Origin: Thermoproteota archaeon
GTDB taxonomy: Archaea; Thermoproteota; Methanomethylicia; Methanomethylicales; Methanomethylicaceae
NCBI GenBank assembly: GCA_020832905.1
Contig: JAJHRG010000001.1
Span: 1 to 64,000, forward strand
Direction of reading: 5' to 3'
DNA: 64,000 nucleotides
The notes under the pieces are model-generated. The model had not been told where the DNA came from. It did not search any database and was given only the letters and a program-made list of their open reading frames with translations. Positions 53,345-64,000 of the stretch are shown piece after piece. The number at the start of each line of letters is the position of its first letter. Position 1 is the stretch's first letter. Both the position numbers and the translations under genes were made by a program.

Positions 53345-54758
53345 TAATTTTGAAATTTGATAAGTCAATTACTGGAACAATACCTGGAGCAGGTTCTATT
53401 CCTATTGATTGTTGATACTTAGTTTGTTTTTGCCAAGTTCCAGAATTTATTACAAATATTCCTTGATATTCTGAAACACCCCATACATGAACATGTCCTG
53501 CATGAAATATATCTGGAATAATATCGATTACAAGTACATCTTCTGGCTCAGGAGCAATAGGTGTTTTTTCTCCATAGATAGGTGCTAAATGTCTAGATTT
53601 TAAAAGCTCAATCATTGCTTTTTGTGGTTCTTTAAATGTACAATTAGGAATTATTGGAATAATATCATCCAAACTTCTTCCATGTGTTACTAGAAATATT
53701 AAATTTTCAATCTCTATAAAGGATGGATCTCCAAGCATTATTACATTTTTTAGTGAATAAAGAGGTGCACCAATATCTTTATATATAGGAGGTGTTGGTA
53801 ATGTTTGTCTACATGCATCATGATTTCCAGGTATTATTATTATTTTTATGTCTTCAGGTATCATTGATAAATAATATGCAGCTTCTTCATATTGCTTATA
53901 TATATCTTTTATTATTAGTTCTTCTTCTTGATTTGGATAAACACCAACTCCATCAACAATATCACCTGCAATTATAAGATATTTTACTTTAGAAGCAATT
54001 TCTTTTTCATTATTTTCTCCTCTTAACCACTTTATAAAAGATTCAAATTGTTGCTTCATAAAGAATTTACTACCTATATGAATATCAGAAGTAAAAACAA
54101 CATAACCTTCTCTCTTAATATTTTGTCTTGTTTTAGGTAACACATCAGGCCATATGATATCTTCACCAATTATAATATTTTTATCTTTTTCTATGATAGT
54201 ACCAAAAACACATATTACTTCATCTAGCATTATTCTAACAGCTTTTTTCCTTACATCTTTATCTTTAAATATTACCTTTGTTATTCCTTTTTCGTCTTCT
54301 AACTCAATTAATATTTTATCTTTTGTTTCTTTTTTGGAATTAACTATTCCAACTACTTTTACTTTCTTATTGCTATTATTAAATGCTTTTACATCAGCTC
54401 TTAGATTTAATATTGATTTTAATTTTTTAAAACGATCTAAAAAATACAATCTAAAAGCTTCTGGAGAGCTGTCTACAGAATATTTTCCTCCACTTCTCAA
54501 TATCTTAATGTGAGATTCATATCTCTCTTTTTTCTTTTCTAATTGTGTAGAAATAGTAATTTTTTTAGAAATTAATGGCTCAATATGATAAGGTTCAATA
54601 ACTATTGGTTTAACTTTCATAGATTCAAGCTTCTTAATTAATTCAGATACTAAAGTCTCTGGGTTTTCACTCTCCTTTATAAGTTTAAAAGCTTCAGGAG
54701 ATATTTGATAGCCTAGATTTAATAAAGTAGAATATATGGACTTTAAAGTACTTTCCAT
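53325..54758 (-). CDS. polB: DNA polymerase D small subunit (DP1)
   Basis: A 477-residue protein with an OB-fold region (KVVGIVNSKKETKDKILIELED) and a C-terminal calcineurin-like phosphoesterase domain carrying the exonuclease metal motifs: FTSDIHIGS, AGDIVDGVGVYP, PGNHDACR, VTHGRSLDDI and HAGHVHVWG, all intact. DP1 proofreads for the large polymerase subunit DP2, which is not in the window. PolD is absent from Thermoprotei but found in other archaea, so it helps place the host. ATG at 54758 was chosen because GGGGGC precedes it; a TTG at 54770 is in frame. Confidence 0.94.
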   Translation of the reverse strand: MESTLKSIYSTLLNLGYQISPEAFKLIKESENPETLVSELIKKLESMKVKPIVIEPYHIEPLISKKITISTQLEKKKERYESHIKILRSGGKYSVDSSPEAFRLYFLDRFKKLKSILNLRADVKAFNNSNKKVKVVGIVNSKKETKDKILIELEDEKGITKVIFKDKDVRKKAVRIMLDEVICVFGTIIEKDKNIIIGEDIIWPDVLPKTRQNIKREGYVVFTSDIHIGSKFFMKQQFESFIKWLRGENNEKEIASKVKYLIIAGDIVDGVGVYPNQEEELIIKDIYKQYEEAAYYLSMIPEDIKIIIIPGNHDACRQTLPTPPIYKDIGAPLYSLKNVIMLGDPSFIEIENLIFLVTHGRSLDDIIPIIPNCTFKEPQKAMIELLKSRHLAPIYGEKTPIAPEPEDVLVIDIIPDIFHAGHVHVWGVSEYQGIFVINSGTWQKQTKYQQSIGIEPAPGIVPVIDLSNFKIITLNFL

Positions 54759-54836
54759 AATAGCCCCCAATTATGTTAATTTTAGAATAAAAGTATTTTA
54801 ATAAAACTTATGTATAATTAATGAGAAATTTTAAAT

Positions 54837-55814
54837 ATGGAATATAGAAAATTACAAAAAAGTAAAAGTGGTTCATTTTTAATATCAATTCCAAAAGAGT
54901 GGGTTAAGAAAAAAGGATTAGATTCAGGATCATTAATAAAGTTGATAGAAAGTGAAGAAGGTGGTTTAGTATTATTACCTGAAGGTGAAGAAGAAAAAGA
55001 AGAAAATATAGCAATAATAAAAACTATTGAAAATCTTGAGAAGCAAATACGTACTCAATATTTATTAGGTGCTAATACAATAATAGTTGATCTAGGTAAG
55101 AAGATATCATCAACAATTAGAGAAGAAATTAAAAATGCTATAAGTAAACTTATAGGACTTGAAATTATAGAAGAAGGAATAAATTCTATTACTATTCAGT
55201 GTCTTTTACAACCAACCTCTATACCAGTAAAAAGTGTACTAAAAAGATCATATTCTCTTGCTGCTAGTATGCATAGAGATGCTGAGATTGCTTTATTAGA
55301 AGGAGATATAGAACTTGCTGAAGTAATAAGTAAGAGAGATGAAGAAGTTGATAGACTTTATTTTTTAATAGTTAGACAATTAAGATCTGCAATAAGAAAC
55401 TATAGTATAGCAGAAAAATTAGGAGTAAAACCAATTGAGTGTTTAGATTTGAGAATGGCTGCTAAATACATAGAAGGTATTGCAGATCAATCTGAAATTA
55501 TTGCTAAAAATGTAGTAAAAATTCATAATGAGAAAATTGATATCGATAAAGAAATTATTAATGAGTTATTAGAAATAAGTCATATGGCTTATAATTTACA
55601 TGAAGAAGCTTCACAAGCATTATTTAAAAGAGATGTAAAGTTAGCAAATAAAGTTATTTCCAAAAATAATGAATTTAAAAATAAAGTTTTTAAATTTAAT
55701 GAATTGTTACTTGTTAAGCAATCAAAATTTTCAACAATAATAAACTCTATTACTATGCACATTTATCAAATAGGAGAATATGGAATAGATTTAGCTGAAC
55801 TTGTTAGTTTTTAA
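54837..55814 (+). CDS. PhoU-domain regulator with AbrB-type N-terminus
   Basis: A 325-residue protein. Residues 1-45 are a SpoVT/AbrB-like DNA-binding swapped-hairpin (YRKLQKSKSGSFLISIPKEWV, GLDSGSLIKLIE) and the rest holds two PhoU helical bundles (LAASMHRDAEIALLEGDIELAEVISKRDEEVDRL; MAYNLHEEASQALFKRDV). This layout is common in archaeal phosphate-uptake regulators. No Pst transporter genes lie nearby, so the targets are unknown. ATG start behind AT-rich sequence; possibly leaderless. Confidence 0.9.
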   Translation: MEYRKLQKSKSGSFLISIPKEWVKKKGLDSGSLIKLIESEEGGLVLLPEGEEEKEENIAIIKTIENLEKQIRTQYLLGANTIIVDLGKKISSTIREEIKNAISKLIGLEIIEEGINSITIQCLLQPTSIPVKSVLKRSYSLAASMHRDAEIALLEGDIELAEVISKRDEEVDRLYFLIVRQLRSAIRNYSIAEKLGVKPIECLDLRMAAKYIEGIADQSEIIAKNVVKIHNEKIDIDKEIINELLEISHMAYNLHEEASQALFKRDVKLANKVISKNNEFKNKVFKFNELLLVKQSKFSTIINSITMHIYQIGEYGIDLAELVSF

Positions 55815-55892
55815 TATTTTCATAGGGAAAAAGAGTTAGATATTTATATTTTTTTGATTTCATAACCTTGTGGGTTTGGGGTGGGCAATAAA

Positions 55893-56255
55893 ATGAGAGA
55901 AATAGGAAGACATCTAATAATTGAATTATTTGGCTGTGATGCAAAAGCTTTAAACGACATAAAAACAATAGAAGAAAACTTTAAGAGAAGCCTAGAAGAA
56001 GCAGGTGCAAAAATTATTGGAGAAGTATTTCATAAATTCAATCCACAAGGAGTTACTGGAGTTATTATTATAGCAGAATCTCACTTTTCCATACACACAT
56101 GGCCTGAAATAGGATATGCTGCTATTGATTTATTTACATGTGGTACAAAAGTAGATCCTACAAAAGTTCTAAATAAATTAACAGAGATATTTAAACCAAC
56201 TACAATGAATGTAATGGAGCTTAAAAGGGGGATACTAGTGAGGGATAGGATTTAG
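55893..56255 (+). CDS. speH: S-adenosylmethionine decarboxylase proenzyme
   Basis: A pyruvoyl enzyme that cleaves itself at Ser in AESHFSIHTWPE (about residues 63-74 from the chosen start); the new N-terminal pyruvoyl is the cofactor. Also visible are MREIGRHLIIELFGCD and AIDLFTCGTK, with the conserved Cys. Related archaeal proteins are arginine decarboxylases, but the adjacent spermidine synthase favours AdoMet decarboxylation. ATG at 55893 is preferred over GTG at 55881, which lies in a G-rich Shine-Dalgarno-like run. Confidence 0.88.
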   Translation: MREIGRHLIIELFGCDAKALNDIKTIEENFKRSLEEAGAKIIGEVFHKFNPQGVTGVIIIAESHFSIHTWPEIGYAAIDLFTCGTKVDPTKVLNKLTEIFKPTTMNVMELKRGILVRDRI

Positions 56256-56298
56256 CTGGCGTTGGTTTATAGAATTACAAACACCTCATAGTGCTCAT

Positions 56299-57153
56299 AT
56301 GCATGGAATAAAAAGGATAATATTTAGTAAGAAAAGTAGGGTACAGTATATAGATGTTGTTGAAACTTATGATTATGGTATTATGTTAATCTTAGATGGA
56401 AAAGTTCAATCAACTGTAAGAGATGAATATTTCTATCATGAGTCTTTAGTTCATCCCATAATGGTTGCTCACCCCAAACCAGAAAAAGTTCTCATAATTG
56501 GAGGAGGAGAAGGAGCAACTTTAAGAGAAGTTCTTCGTCATTCTACAGTTAAAGAAGTAATTATGGTAGATATTGATATTGATGTAATAAAATGCTCTAA
56601 GAAATATATACCTCAATTATCTAATGGTGCTTTTGAAGATAAAAGAACTAATTTAATTATATCAGATGGGCGAAGATTTGTAGAAAGCTGTAGAGAAAAA
56701 TTTGATGTAATAGTTATTGATGTGACTGATCCACTAGAAGAAGGACCAGGACAATTCTTATATACACTTGAATTTTATGAAGCTGTTAAAAATATATTAA
56801 ATGATAATGGAATAATGGTAACACAAGCAACATCAATATATTATAGTACATATTGTTTTACTACAATATATAGAACAATTAAGAAAGTTTTTGAAAAAGC
56901 AGGTTGTTATAGTACATGGACTCCTTCATATGATTCCATGTGGGGTTTTGTTTATGGAAGTAAAGGACCAGATCCTAAGTTATTAAGTAAAAATGATGTT
57001 GATTATATTTTAAATCAAAGAGGTATTACAAATACTAAATATTACAATGGAAAAATTCATGAAAAATTATTTATATTACCAAAAGAGATTGAAGAACAAC
57101 TTGAGAAAGGAGGAATTGCTACAGACAAATCTCCAACTTTTATGCCTGCTTAA
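56299..57153 (+). CDS. speE: spermidine synthase (aminopropyltransferase), start uncertain
   Basis: The enzyme moves the aminopropyl group of decarboxylated AdoMet to putrescine or a related amine. LILDGKVQSTVRDEYFYHESLVHP, VLIIGGGEGATLREVLRH, DVTDPLEEGP and the Asp-Asp region are intact. The coordinates use the first ATG, 56299. The frame upstream still codes for conserved family sequence (SWRWFIELQTPHSAHM) back to about 56245, directly after the speH stop, but holds no ATG, GTG or TTG; ATA at 56245 sits at the expected start position after GTGAGGG. The frame is closed by TGA at 56239. Confidence 0.88.
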   Translation: MHGIKRIIFSKKSRVQYIDVVETYDYGIMLILDGKVQSTVRDEYFYHESLVHPIMVAHPKPEKVLIIGGGEGATLREVLRHSTVKEVIMVDIDIDVIKCSKKYIPQLSNGAFEDKRTNLIISDGRRFVESCREKFDVIVIDVTDPLEEGPGQFLYTLEFYEAVKNILNDNGIMVTQATSIYYSTYCFTTIYRTIKKVFEKAGCYSTWTPSYDSMWGFVYGSKGPDPKLLSKNDVDYILNQRGITNTKYYNGKIHEKLFILPKEIEEQLEKGGIATDKSPTFMPA

Positions 57154-57258
57154 TATATTTATCTTTTTTCTATTCTAAAGAAATTGACTTAAAAAAATGA
57201 AATAATATTGAATATTATAATAAAAAATTTATGTCTGAAAATTTTAATAGATAATTAA

Positions 57259-57362
57259 GCCGGGGTGGCCGAGTGGTTAAGGCGCCGGCCTTGAGATTCT
57301 AAAGGAGAATAAGAAAGCCGGTTCCCTTCTGGGGATCAAGGGTTCGAATCCCTTCCCCGGCG
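57259..57362 (+). tRNA. tRNA-Ser(TGA) with a 20-nt intron
   Basis: Acceptor GCCGGGG/CCCCGGC, long variable arm TCCCTTCTGGGGA, T-arm AGGGTTCGAATCCCT, discriminator G and encoded CCA (57363-57365) fit serine. The 27-nt anticodon loop shrinks to CTTGAGA (anticodon TGA) if an intron at 57296-57315 is removed from the 37/38 site. The BHB is perfect: helix CTTG/TAAG (one G-U), bulges AGA and AAA, and intron stem TTCT/AGAA. Confidence 0.95.
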
Positions 57363-57428
57363 CCATAAATTCTATCTACTGTAATTCTTTTCTAAGCTAT
57401 AATATCAATTTGAAAAATAAATAAGAAT

Positions 57429-57737
57429 TTAAATTAATTCAATTTCAATATAAACATTCTCAGGTATTTGAATACGCATCATTTGACGTAAAGCACGCTC
57501 ATCAGCATCTATATCAATTAAACGTTTATGAATACGCATTTCCCATTTTTCCCAAGTTTTTGACCCTTCACCTGCAGTTGGTCTAAATGCAGGTACTATA
57601 AGTCTTTTTGTAGGAAGAGGAATAGGTCCTGACATTCTAACTCCAGTTTTTTCTGCTATCTTTTTTATTTGTAAACATACCTCTTCTAGTTTCTTATAAT
57701 CAGTACTACTTAATCTTATTCTTGCTTTTTGAGGCAT
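57429..57737 (-). CDS. rpsJ: 30S ribosomal protein S10
   Basis: A 102-residue protein matching archaeal S10: [38 protein letters not shown] and [23 protein letters not shown]. Binds the 30S head and is paired with tuf in many archaea. It lies 39 bp after tuf in the same direction and was probably co-transcribed. Confidence 0.97.
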   Translation of the reverse strand: MPQKARIRLSSTDYKKLEEVCLQIKKIAEKTGVRMSGPIPLPTKRLIVPAFRPTAGEGSKTWEKWEMRIHKRLIDIDADERALRQMMRIQIPENVYIEIELI

Positions 57738-57776
57738 TTTTTACACCTTAAAACAAAAAACTAAGAAAAAATAAAT

Positions 57777-59087
57777 TTATTTAGATATTTTTGCTGGAGT
57801 TACTTCAATAACAATACCAGCAGCAATTGTTCTACCCATATCTCTAATAGCAAATCTTCCAAGCTGTGGAATATTCTGATATACTTCTAATGCTACTGGC
57901 TTTAGTGGTTTGAATTTTACAATTGCACTATCTCCTTGCTTTAAGAAAGCAGGCTTCTCTTCTATTACTGCACCAGTTTTTGGATCAATTTTCTTTTCAA
58001 TTTCTAAGAATTGAGTAGCAACTGTAGCAGTATGAATATGTAATACTGGTGTATAACCAGCAGCAATAGCAGTTGGATGATATAATACAAATATTCTTCC
58101 TTTGAATGTTTCTGCAACAGTTGGAGGATTATTTAAGTCACCACATACATCTCCTCTCTTTATATCTGTTTTTGATATACCCTTAACGTTGAATCCTATA
58201 TTATCACCAGGATATGCTTCTTCTATTCTTACATGATGAGTTTCAATAGATTTTACTTCACCAACTTTATTTGCTGGCATAAATATAACATTCATACCAA
58301 CTCTCATTACTCCTGTTTCTACTCTTCCTACTGGAACTGTTCCTACACCTGTAATTGAGTAAACATCTTGTATTGGTACACGTAATGGTTTATCAATTGG
58401 CTTTTCTGGTGGAACGAATGTATCTAATGCTTCAAATAATGTTAAACCTTTATACCATGGAGTATTAGGACTTAATTTCATTATGTTATCTCCTTTCCAA
58501 GCAGATATAGGAATAACATGAATTTTTGATGTATCATAACCTACCATTTTAAGGAATTTAAGTACACCATCTTTAACTTCATTAAATCTTTGTTCACTAT
58601 AGTTTACAGTTGGATCATCCATTTTATTTACAGCAACAATTAATTGGTTTATTCCTAATGTTTTTGCTAAGAAAGCATGTTCTCTTGTTTGTCCTCCAGC
58701 ACTCATACCAGCTTCATATTCTCCTTTCTTTGCAGATATTACAAGTATAGCACAATCAGCTTGTGAAGCTCCAGTTATCATATTCTTTACGAAGTCTCTA
58801 TGACCAGGTGCATCAATTATAGTGAAGAAATATTTTGGTGTTTCAAACTTCCAAAATGATAAGTCAATAGTCATATCACGTTCTCTTTCTTCTTTTAATT
58901 TGTCACCAAGCCATGCAAACTTAGCAAATTCCTTACCTGCTTTTTTTGCTTCTTCTTCTAATGTAGCTAAATATCGAGGATCAAGGTTTCCTGCTAAGTA
59001 TAATAAGTGTCCTACTAGAGTACTTTTACCATGGTCTACATGTCCTATTACGATTAAATTTAGGTGTTCTTTCTTTTGAGAGGACAT
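57777..59087 (-). CDS. tuf: translation elongation factor EF-1 alpha
   Basis: A 436-residue GTPase delivering aminoacyl-tRNA. G1 GHVDHGKST (about residues 14-22), G3 DAPGHRDF, G4 NKMD and the tail [34 protein letters not shown] are intact. [12 protein letters not shown] is typical of archaeal/eukaryal factors. A strong AAGGTGAT Shine-Dalgarno (59091-59098) precedes the ATG and a TATA box lies farther upstream, so it has its own promoter despite being downstream of rpsG. Confidence 0.98.
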   Translation of the reverse strand: MSSQKKEHLNLIVIGHVDHGKSTLVGHLLYLAGNLDPRYLATLEEEAKKAGKEFAKFAWLGDKLKEERERDMTIDLSFWKFETPKYFFTIIDAPGHRDFVKNMITGASQADCAILVISAKKGEYEAGMSAGGQTREHAFLAKTLGINQLIVAVNKMDDPTVNYSEQRFNEVKDGVLKFLKMVGYDTSKIHVIPISAWKGDNIMKLSPNTPWYKGLTLFEALDTFVPPEKPIDKPLRVPIQDVYSITGVGTVPVGRVETGVMRVGMNVIFMPANKVGEVKSIETHHVRIEEAYPGDNIGFNVKGISKTDIKRGDVCGDLNNPPTVAETFKGRIFVLYHPTAIAAGYTPVLHIHTATVATQFLEIEKKIDPKTGAVIEEKPAFLKQGDSAIVKFKPLKPVALEVYQNIPQLGRFAIRDMGRTIAAGIVIEVTPAKISK

Positions 59088-59130
59088 AATATCACCTTTT
59101 TATTATCAATTTCAACTTAGAATAAAGTAG

Positions 59131-59144
59131 TAATATATAAATTT
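59131..59144 (-). promoter_or_regulatory. TATA box for tuf
   Basis: On the minus strand TTTATATATTA lies about 45-55 bp before the tuf ATG, preceded by an A-rich BRE-like stretch. This leaves a short leader with the AAGGTGAT ribosome site. The 116-bp rpsG-tuf gap is the largest within this ribosomal cluster, consistent with a separate promoter. Confidence 0.6.
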
Positions 59145-59203
59145 TAATTAAACTTTTCTATTTTAAAAATAATAATTAATTTGATGAGTCTTAATTGTAA
59201 TAT

Positions 59204-59797
59204 TTATCTTGCTGATGCTGCAATACGTTCTAACTCTTCTTTCTTTTGTATAGCATAACTCTTTGGATCATTATTTGCTGCCATAATGATTTCATCAGCT
59301 AAGCATTCATCTATAGGTTTAGTTTTTCCAAATGCTGCTAATCTTGCACCTTCAGTTAAAAATCTTAAAGCAAGATCTACTCTTCGCTGAGGAGAAGGAT
59401 CTACAGATTGTGGATAAATTATTCCACCATAAGTTATTCTTGTTATTTCTTCTTTTGGTGCAGCATTCTCTATAGCTCTTACCAATACTTGAATAGGATT
59501 TTCTCCTGTTTTTAAGTGTATAATTTCAAAAGCATTCTCAACAATACTTGTAGCAAGAGCTTTTTTACCACAATTTTTACCAGGACGCATCATTTTATTA
59601 ATTAATCTTTCAACAATATTTACTTTAGCTTTACCAAATTGTCTATGTTCATGTCTACCACAAGAATGAGGTAAATAAACTGGTTTAAGACATATATAAG
59701 CTTTTAATCCTAAATCTCTTACCTGAACAGATGAAAAATCCCATTTTCCAAAAAGCTTTATTTCAGATTTTGTTTCAGAAGTTTTTTCTTCAGACAT
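59204..59797 (-). CDS. rpsG: 30S ribosomal protein S7
   Basis: A 197-residue archaeal S7: [47 protein letters not shown] and [20 protein letters not shown]. It binds 16S rRNA in the head. It follows rpsL by 4 bp and ends the rpoA1 transcript part; ATG behind AGGTGATTAAAT. Confidence 0.98.
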   Translation of the reverse strand: MSEEKTSETKSEIKLFGKWDFSSVQVRDLGLKAYICLKPVYLPHSCGRHEHRQFGKAKVNIVERLINKMMRPGKNCGKKALATSIVENAFEIIHLKTGENPIQVLVRAIENAAPKEEITRITYGGIIYPQSVDPSPQRRVDLALRFLTEGARLAAFGKTKPIDECLADEIIMAANNDPKSYAIQKKEELERIAASAR

Positions 59798-59801
59798 TTA
59801 A

Positions 59802-60245
59802 TCACCTTACAGGTTTCTGTTTCTTTCCTGTCATAAGAGCATGAAGTGAAACACCATTAACTTTAACAACTTTCCATCTTACACCAGGAAGATCACCAAA
59901 TGCTCTACCCATAGGTCCACCTATTCCTTCAACAATAACTTCATCGTGTTCATCTACAAAGTTTAAAGCACCATCACCTGGTAAGAATGCAGTTATTTGT
60001 TTTCCATTTTTAATTAATTGTACTCTTACACATTTTCTAACAGCACTATTTGGTTGTCTACTTTCAATTCCAACTTTTTCAAGTACAATACCTCTTGCTT
60101 GTGGAGCTCCTTCTAAAGGATCTGCTTTTTCATCTAATCTTAACATTCTTCTCTTATATTGTCTTAATGACCATCTAAATTTCTTTCTTTTTAAAGCTAA
60201 CTTCCTTCCAGCAAATAGACCCTTTGGTGATTTTGATCCTGGCAT
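59802..60245 (-). CDS. rpsL: 30S ribosomal protein S12
   Basis: A 147-residue archaeal S12: [60 protein letters not shown] and [18 protein letters not shown]. The decoding-centre loop PNSAVRK is intact. It is 50 bp after the KH-domain nusA gene and 4 bp before rpsG. Confidence 0.98.
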   Translation of the reverse strand: MPGSKSPKGLFAGRKLALKRKKFRWSLRQYKRRMLRLDEKADPLEGAPQARGIVLEKVGIESRQPNSAVRKCVRVQLIKNGKQITAFLPGDGALNFVDEHDEVIVEGIGGPMGRAFGDLPGVRWKVVKVNGVSLHALMTGKKQKPVR

Positions 60246-60295
60246 CTCTTCACCTTCTCTCTTTTCTTTTTAGAGTATTATTTAACCTTATCGAT

Positions 60296-60730
60296 TCATA
60301 ATACTACTACATTATCTATATCAAAATAACGCTTCATTAATAATTTTGCTCTTGCAATATTTCTTCCATTTTTTCCAATTGCTATTCCTTTATCTTTAGG
60401 ATCAACAATAACTTGAGCACATGAAGTTCCATCACTATTATTTATTATTTTTACAGCTCTTACTTTAGCAGGAAAAAATAGATTTTTTAAAAATTCTTCA
60501 GATGTTTCAGCATATTCTACAACTTCAACATTTTTACCAAGAATTTTCTTTAATCTCTCTATATTTACACCATTCTTTCCAATAGCAAGACCCATATCTC
60601 CTCTACGTATTACAAAAATAATTCTATTTTCTTTTTGATCATAGACACAATCCTTAGCAACAGCACCAGTTAATGTCTCTAATAATGTTATGTATCTCAT
60701 TTCATCTGCTGTTAATTTTATATTCGGCAA
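60296..60730 (-). CDS. nusA: archaeal NusA-like KH-domain protein
   Basis: A 144-residue protein consisting of two KH domains with GXXG loops GLAIGKNGVNIERLKK (about residues 52-67) and GIAIGKNGRNIARAK (about residues 114-128). Archaeal NusA lacks the N-terminal domain of bacterial NusA and is thought to bind RNA during transcription. Its position between rpl30e and rpsL is the standard archaeal order. Confidence 0.96.
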   Translation of the reverse strand: MPNIKLTADEMRYITLLETLTGAVAKDCVYDQKENRIIFVIRRGDMGLAIGKNGVNIERLKKILGKNVEVVEYAETSEEFLKNLFFPAKVRAVKIINNSDGTSCAQVIVDPKDKGIAIGKNGRNIARAKLLMKRYFDIDNVVVL

Positions 60731-60733
60731 TTT

Positions 60734-61030
60734 CTATCCCTCCTTAATTTTTAGTATTGAAGATTCTCCTGGATCTATTATTGCTACTGTACTAACCATA
60801 TGAGGTCTACCACAAGCACTTCCTAAATCCCAACTTGTACCTGGAAATATATAAATTGGAATCTCACTACCACATTTAGCTTTTATTTTTGATTTCATTT
60901 CCTCTGGTATATTAGAAGCAATTATAATAAGTTTTGCTTTCTTCTTATCAATAGCTTTAAGACTTGTTTTAAATCCTATTTCTACTTTTCCTGTATCTAT
61001 TGCTATTTTTAATTCCTTAGCTATATCCAT
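60734..61030 (-). CDS. rpl30e: 50S ribosomal protein L30e
   Basis: A 98-residue member of the L7Ae/L30e family: ELKIAIDTGKVEIGFKTSLKAI, AKLIIIASNIPEEMKSKI and YIFPGTSWDLGSACGRPHMVSTVAI. It sits 2 bp after rpoA2 and 3 bp before nusA, as in other archaea. Confidence 0.96.
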   Translation of the reverse strand: MDIAKELKIAIDTGKVEIGFKTSLKAIDKKKAKLIIIASNIPEEMKSKIKAKCGSEIPIYIFPGTSWDLGSACGRPHMVSTVAIIDPGESSILKIKEG

Positions 61031-61032
61031 AA

Positions 61033-62193
<1,161 letters not shown>

Positions 62194-62199
62194 CTACAC

Positions 62200-64000
62200 C
62201 TACTTATTTAATACTTCTTCAATAATTTTATCAACATTTACTGTTTTTCCATGATAACTTTTAGATGGATCAACACCATCATCACCATATTTAAATTGTA
62301 CTATAGAACCATTTGGTAATCTAACTGTACCATCATATTCTACTCTTAAGTCTTGTAAAGCATTTATAAGTCTTCTTTGCATATATCCACTTTGACTTGT
62401 TCTAACAGCTGTATCTACAAGTCCTTCTCTTCCACCCATAGCATGGAAGAAGAATTCTACTGGATTAAGTCTATCCTTATAGCTACTATAAACAAATCCA
62501 TGTGCTTTTGCTCCTAAATCTCCTGGCTTAAAGTGAGGGAGTGTTCTATTAAGATAACCTCTTGTTACTCTTTCTCCTCTTATTGATTGCTGTCCTACAC
62601 AAGCAACCATATGTGCAAGATTCATTAAGCTTCCTCTAGCTCCAGTTTTTGCCATAATAAGAGCAGAATTTGAAGACTTTAAGTACTTACTTGCAATTTC
62701 ACCAGCTTTTTCTCTTGCATCTTCTAATACTTGCATTATTTTTGTTTCTAATGTTTCTTCTAATGTTCTACCTGGAAGACATTCTAATAAACCTTCATTA
62801 TACATTTCTATAAGCTTCATAGTATTTTCTTCTGCTTCTCTAATAACTTCTCTTATCATTTCTTTTGCTTCTTTTGGTAATTCCTCTTCGTCTATTCCTA
62901 ATGAAAATCCTCTACTATCAATATAAGCTAAGAATAATCTAAAAGCTTTATCCATAAATTCTCTAGCTACATCAGTACCATAATCTTTTACAATTCTATG
63001 AAGTAAACTTTCAGGCTGACCAGCACCTATAGATTTCTTATCAAGAACACCTGATATTAAAACACCATTTCTTATAACTACATAAGCATCATATGGACAT
63101 TGTTCTTTCTTACAAACATCACATTTATTACATATACTTGCTTTTCCTGTATAATTGAGATCCTTTGGAAGGAATAATGATACTAATTGCTTACCAGTCC
63201 AAAGTTCTTTTGGTTCTTTAATAGCAGGAGGAGGTAAATCACCTTCATATCCAGCAGCTATTAAAAGTTGTGATGCTTCTTCTCTTGTTAATAATGTATC
63301 TTTCTTAGTTAGTAAATATGCTCCAGTAATATAGTCTTGAATTGCTCCAATAATTGGACCACCATATCTTGGAGATAATATTTGCTCTTGTACTAACATT
63401 AAAATTAGAGCTTCTGCTCTTGCTTCTTCACTTTGAGGTACATGTAAATTCATTTCATCTCCATCAAAATCTGCATTATATGGAGGACATACACATAAAT
63501 TAAGTCTAAATGTCTTATATGGAAGAACTCTAACTTTATGTGCCATTATTGACATTCTATGAAGTGATGGTTGTCTATTAAATAATACAATATCACCATC
63601 TCTTATATGTCTTTCAACTATATAACCCACATCTAGAGAATTTGCAATTGCTTTTCTATCCTTTGGAAATCTTAGATCTATTCTTCTTCCATCAGGTCTT
63701 ATAATATAGTTTGCACCAGGATGTACATCAGGTCCATTTTCAACAAGACGTCTCATTTCCTCAATATTCATTTTAGTAACTCTCTCAGGAATAGTTAATA
63801 CCTTAGCAATTTCAATTGGAACACCTACTTCATTTATACTAAGGAAGGGATCGGGAGAAATTACAGTTCTAGCAGAGAAATCTACTCTTTTTCCTGAAAG
63901 ATTAGAACGAAATCTTCCTTCTTTACCTTTTAATCTTTGAGTTAAAGTTCTTAGTGGTCTTCCAGATCTATGTCTAGCTGGAGGAATACCTGATGTTTCA
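62200..64000 (-). CDS. rpoA1: DNA-directed RNA polymerase subunit A' (partial)
   Basis: The C-terminal 600 residues of the largest RNA polymerase subunit; the N-terminus lies beyond the window. The frame is open through position 64000. The catalytic motif [12 protein letters not shown] (near 63440-63475) binds Mg2+, and [19 protein letters not shown] and [28 protein letters not shown] flank the active centre. [12 protein letters not shown] at about 63070-63130 is a cysteine cluster expected to bind a metal ion. ATG at 63771 is internal: the preceding sequence ([37 protein letters not shown]) is clearly rpoA1. It heads the operon to rpsG. Confidence 0.97.
   Translation of the reverse strand, partial: ETSGIPPARHRSGRPLRTLTQRLKGKEGRFRSNLSGKRVDFSARTVISPDPFLSINEVGVPIEIAKVLTIPERVTKMNIEEMRRLVENGPDVHPGANYIIRPDGRRIDLRFPKDRKAIANSLDVGYIVERHIRDGDIVLFNRQPSLHRMSIMAHKVRVLPYKTFRLNLCVCPPYNADFDGDEMNLHVPQSEEARAEALILMLVQEQILSPRYGGPIIGAIQDYITGAYLLTKKDTLLTREEASQLLIAAGYEGDLPPPAIKEPKELWTGKQLVSLFLPKDLNYTGKASICNKCDVCKKEQCPYDAYVVIRNGVLISGVLDKKSIGAGQPESLLHRIVKDYGTDVAREFMDKAFRLFLAYIDSRGFSLGIDEEELPKEAKEMIREVIREAEENTMKLIEMYNEGLLECLPGRTLEETLETKIMQVLEDAREKAGEIASKYLKSSNSALIMAKTGARGSLMNLAHMVACVGQQSIRGERVTRGYLNRTLPHFKPGDLGAKAHGFVYSSYKDRLNPVEFFFHAMGGREGLVDTAVRTSQSGYMQRRLINALQDLRVEYDGTVRLPNGSIVQFKYGDDGVDPSKSYHGKTVNVDKIIEEVLNK

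Overview
The window is chromosomal DNA from an AT-rich archaeon, about 70% A+T by eye. Archaeal signs are a split RNA polymerase A'/A'' gene pair, EF-1 alpha, Orc1/Cdc6, DnaG, pelota, an archaeal 7S SRP RNA, and tRNA introns with bulge-helix-bulge (BHB) splice sites. The small subunit of family-D DNA polymerase argues against a classical crenarchaeon (Thermoprotei). A DUF1512 protein, a two-intron tRNA-Trp and the isoprenoid genes point instead to a deeper Thermoproteota/TACK lineage. Stable RNAs are very GC-rich against the AT-rich background, which suggests a thermophile. No insertion sequence, prophage or CRISPR array was seen. The species cannot be named from this window.

Layout. 1-3.8 kb: three pilin-like secreted proteins, one of them long and cut by the window edge. 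3.8-24 kb: tRNA-Ser and tRNA-Pro, an aldehyde dehydrogenase, ether-lipid prenyltransferase, a tRNA endonuclease paralogue, mtnA, a GfcR-type regulator, SRP RNA, tRNA thiolation enzyme, site-2 protease, cutA, a radical SAM enzyme, pelota, rimI, dnaG, tyrS, a 0.7-kb gap holding two structured RNAs, pheT-pheS, coaD, DUF1512 and 5S rRNA. 24-26.7 kb: three tRNAs (two with introns), a radical SAM lyase-like protein and an inositol-phosphatase family enzyme. 26.7-32.4 kb: a complete pyrB-I-C-DK-E-F operon, apart from carbamoyl-phosphate synthesis, with pyrD and pyrK fused. 32.4-40.2 kb: nuclease XPF, thymidylate kinase, an HD hydrolase, the archaeal mevalonate-pathway trio (phosphomevalonate dehydratase small and large subunits, UbiD-type decarboxylase), a RadB-like ATPase and CDP-archaeol synthase. 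40.3-43.8 kb: coenzyme A operon (coaBC, pantoate kinase, phosphopantothenate synthetase, ECF S component). 43.8-51.2 kb: radical SAM/SPASM enzyme, argG-argH, an 8-oxoguanine glycosylase, superoxide reductase, a decayed glutamine synthetase gene, Trm112 and nitrilase. 51.2-57.4 kb: 22-bp iterons, tRNA-Gln, orc1/cdc6, DUF99, PolD small subunit, a PhoU-like regulator, polyamine genes and tRNA-Ser(TGA). 57.4-64 kb: the conserved operon rpoA1-rpoA2-rpl30e-nusA-rpsL-rpsG, then tuf-rpsJ.

The genes connect into a few tasks: translation and transcription machinery, de novo pyrimidine, CoA, arginine and polyamine synthesis, ether-lipid precursors (mevalonate route, DGGGP synthase, CDP-archaeol synthase), and replication/repair. 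The most unusual items are an H/ACA guide RNA inside an extra 11-bp helix, tRNA-Trp with two introns, the PyrD-PyrK fusion, pyrB and speE lacking a normal in-frame start codon where the protein should begin, a tRNA endonuclease homologue without its catalytic histidine, a glnA relic, and iterons beside orc1/cdc6 that may mark a replication origin.
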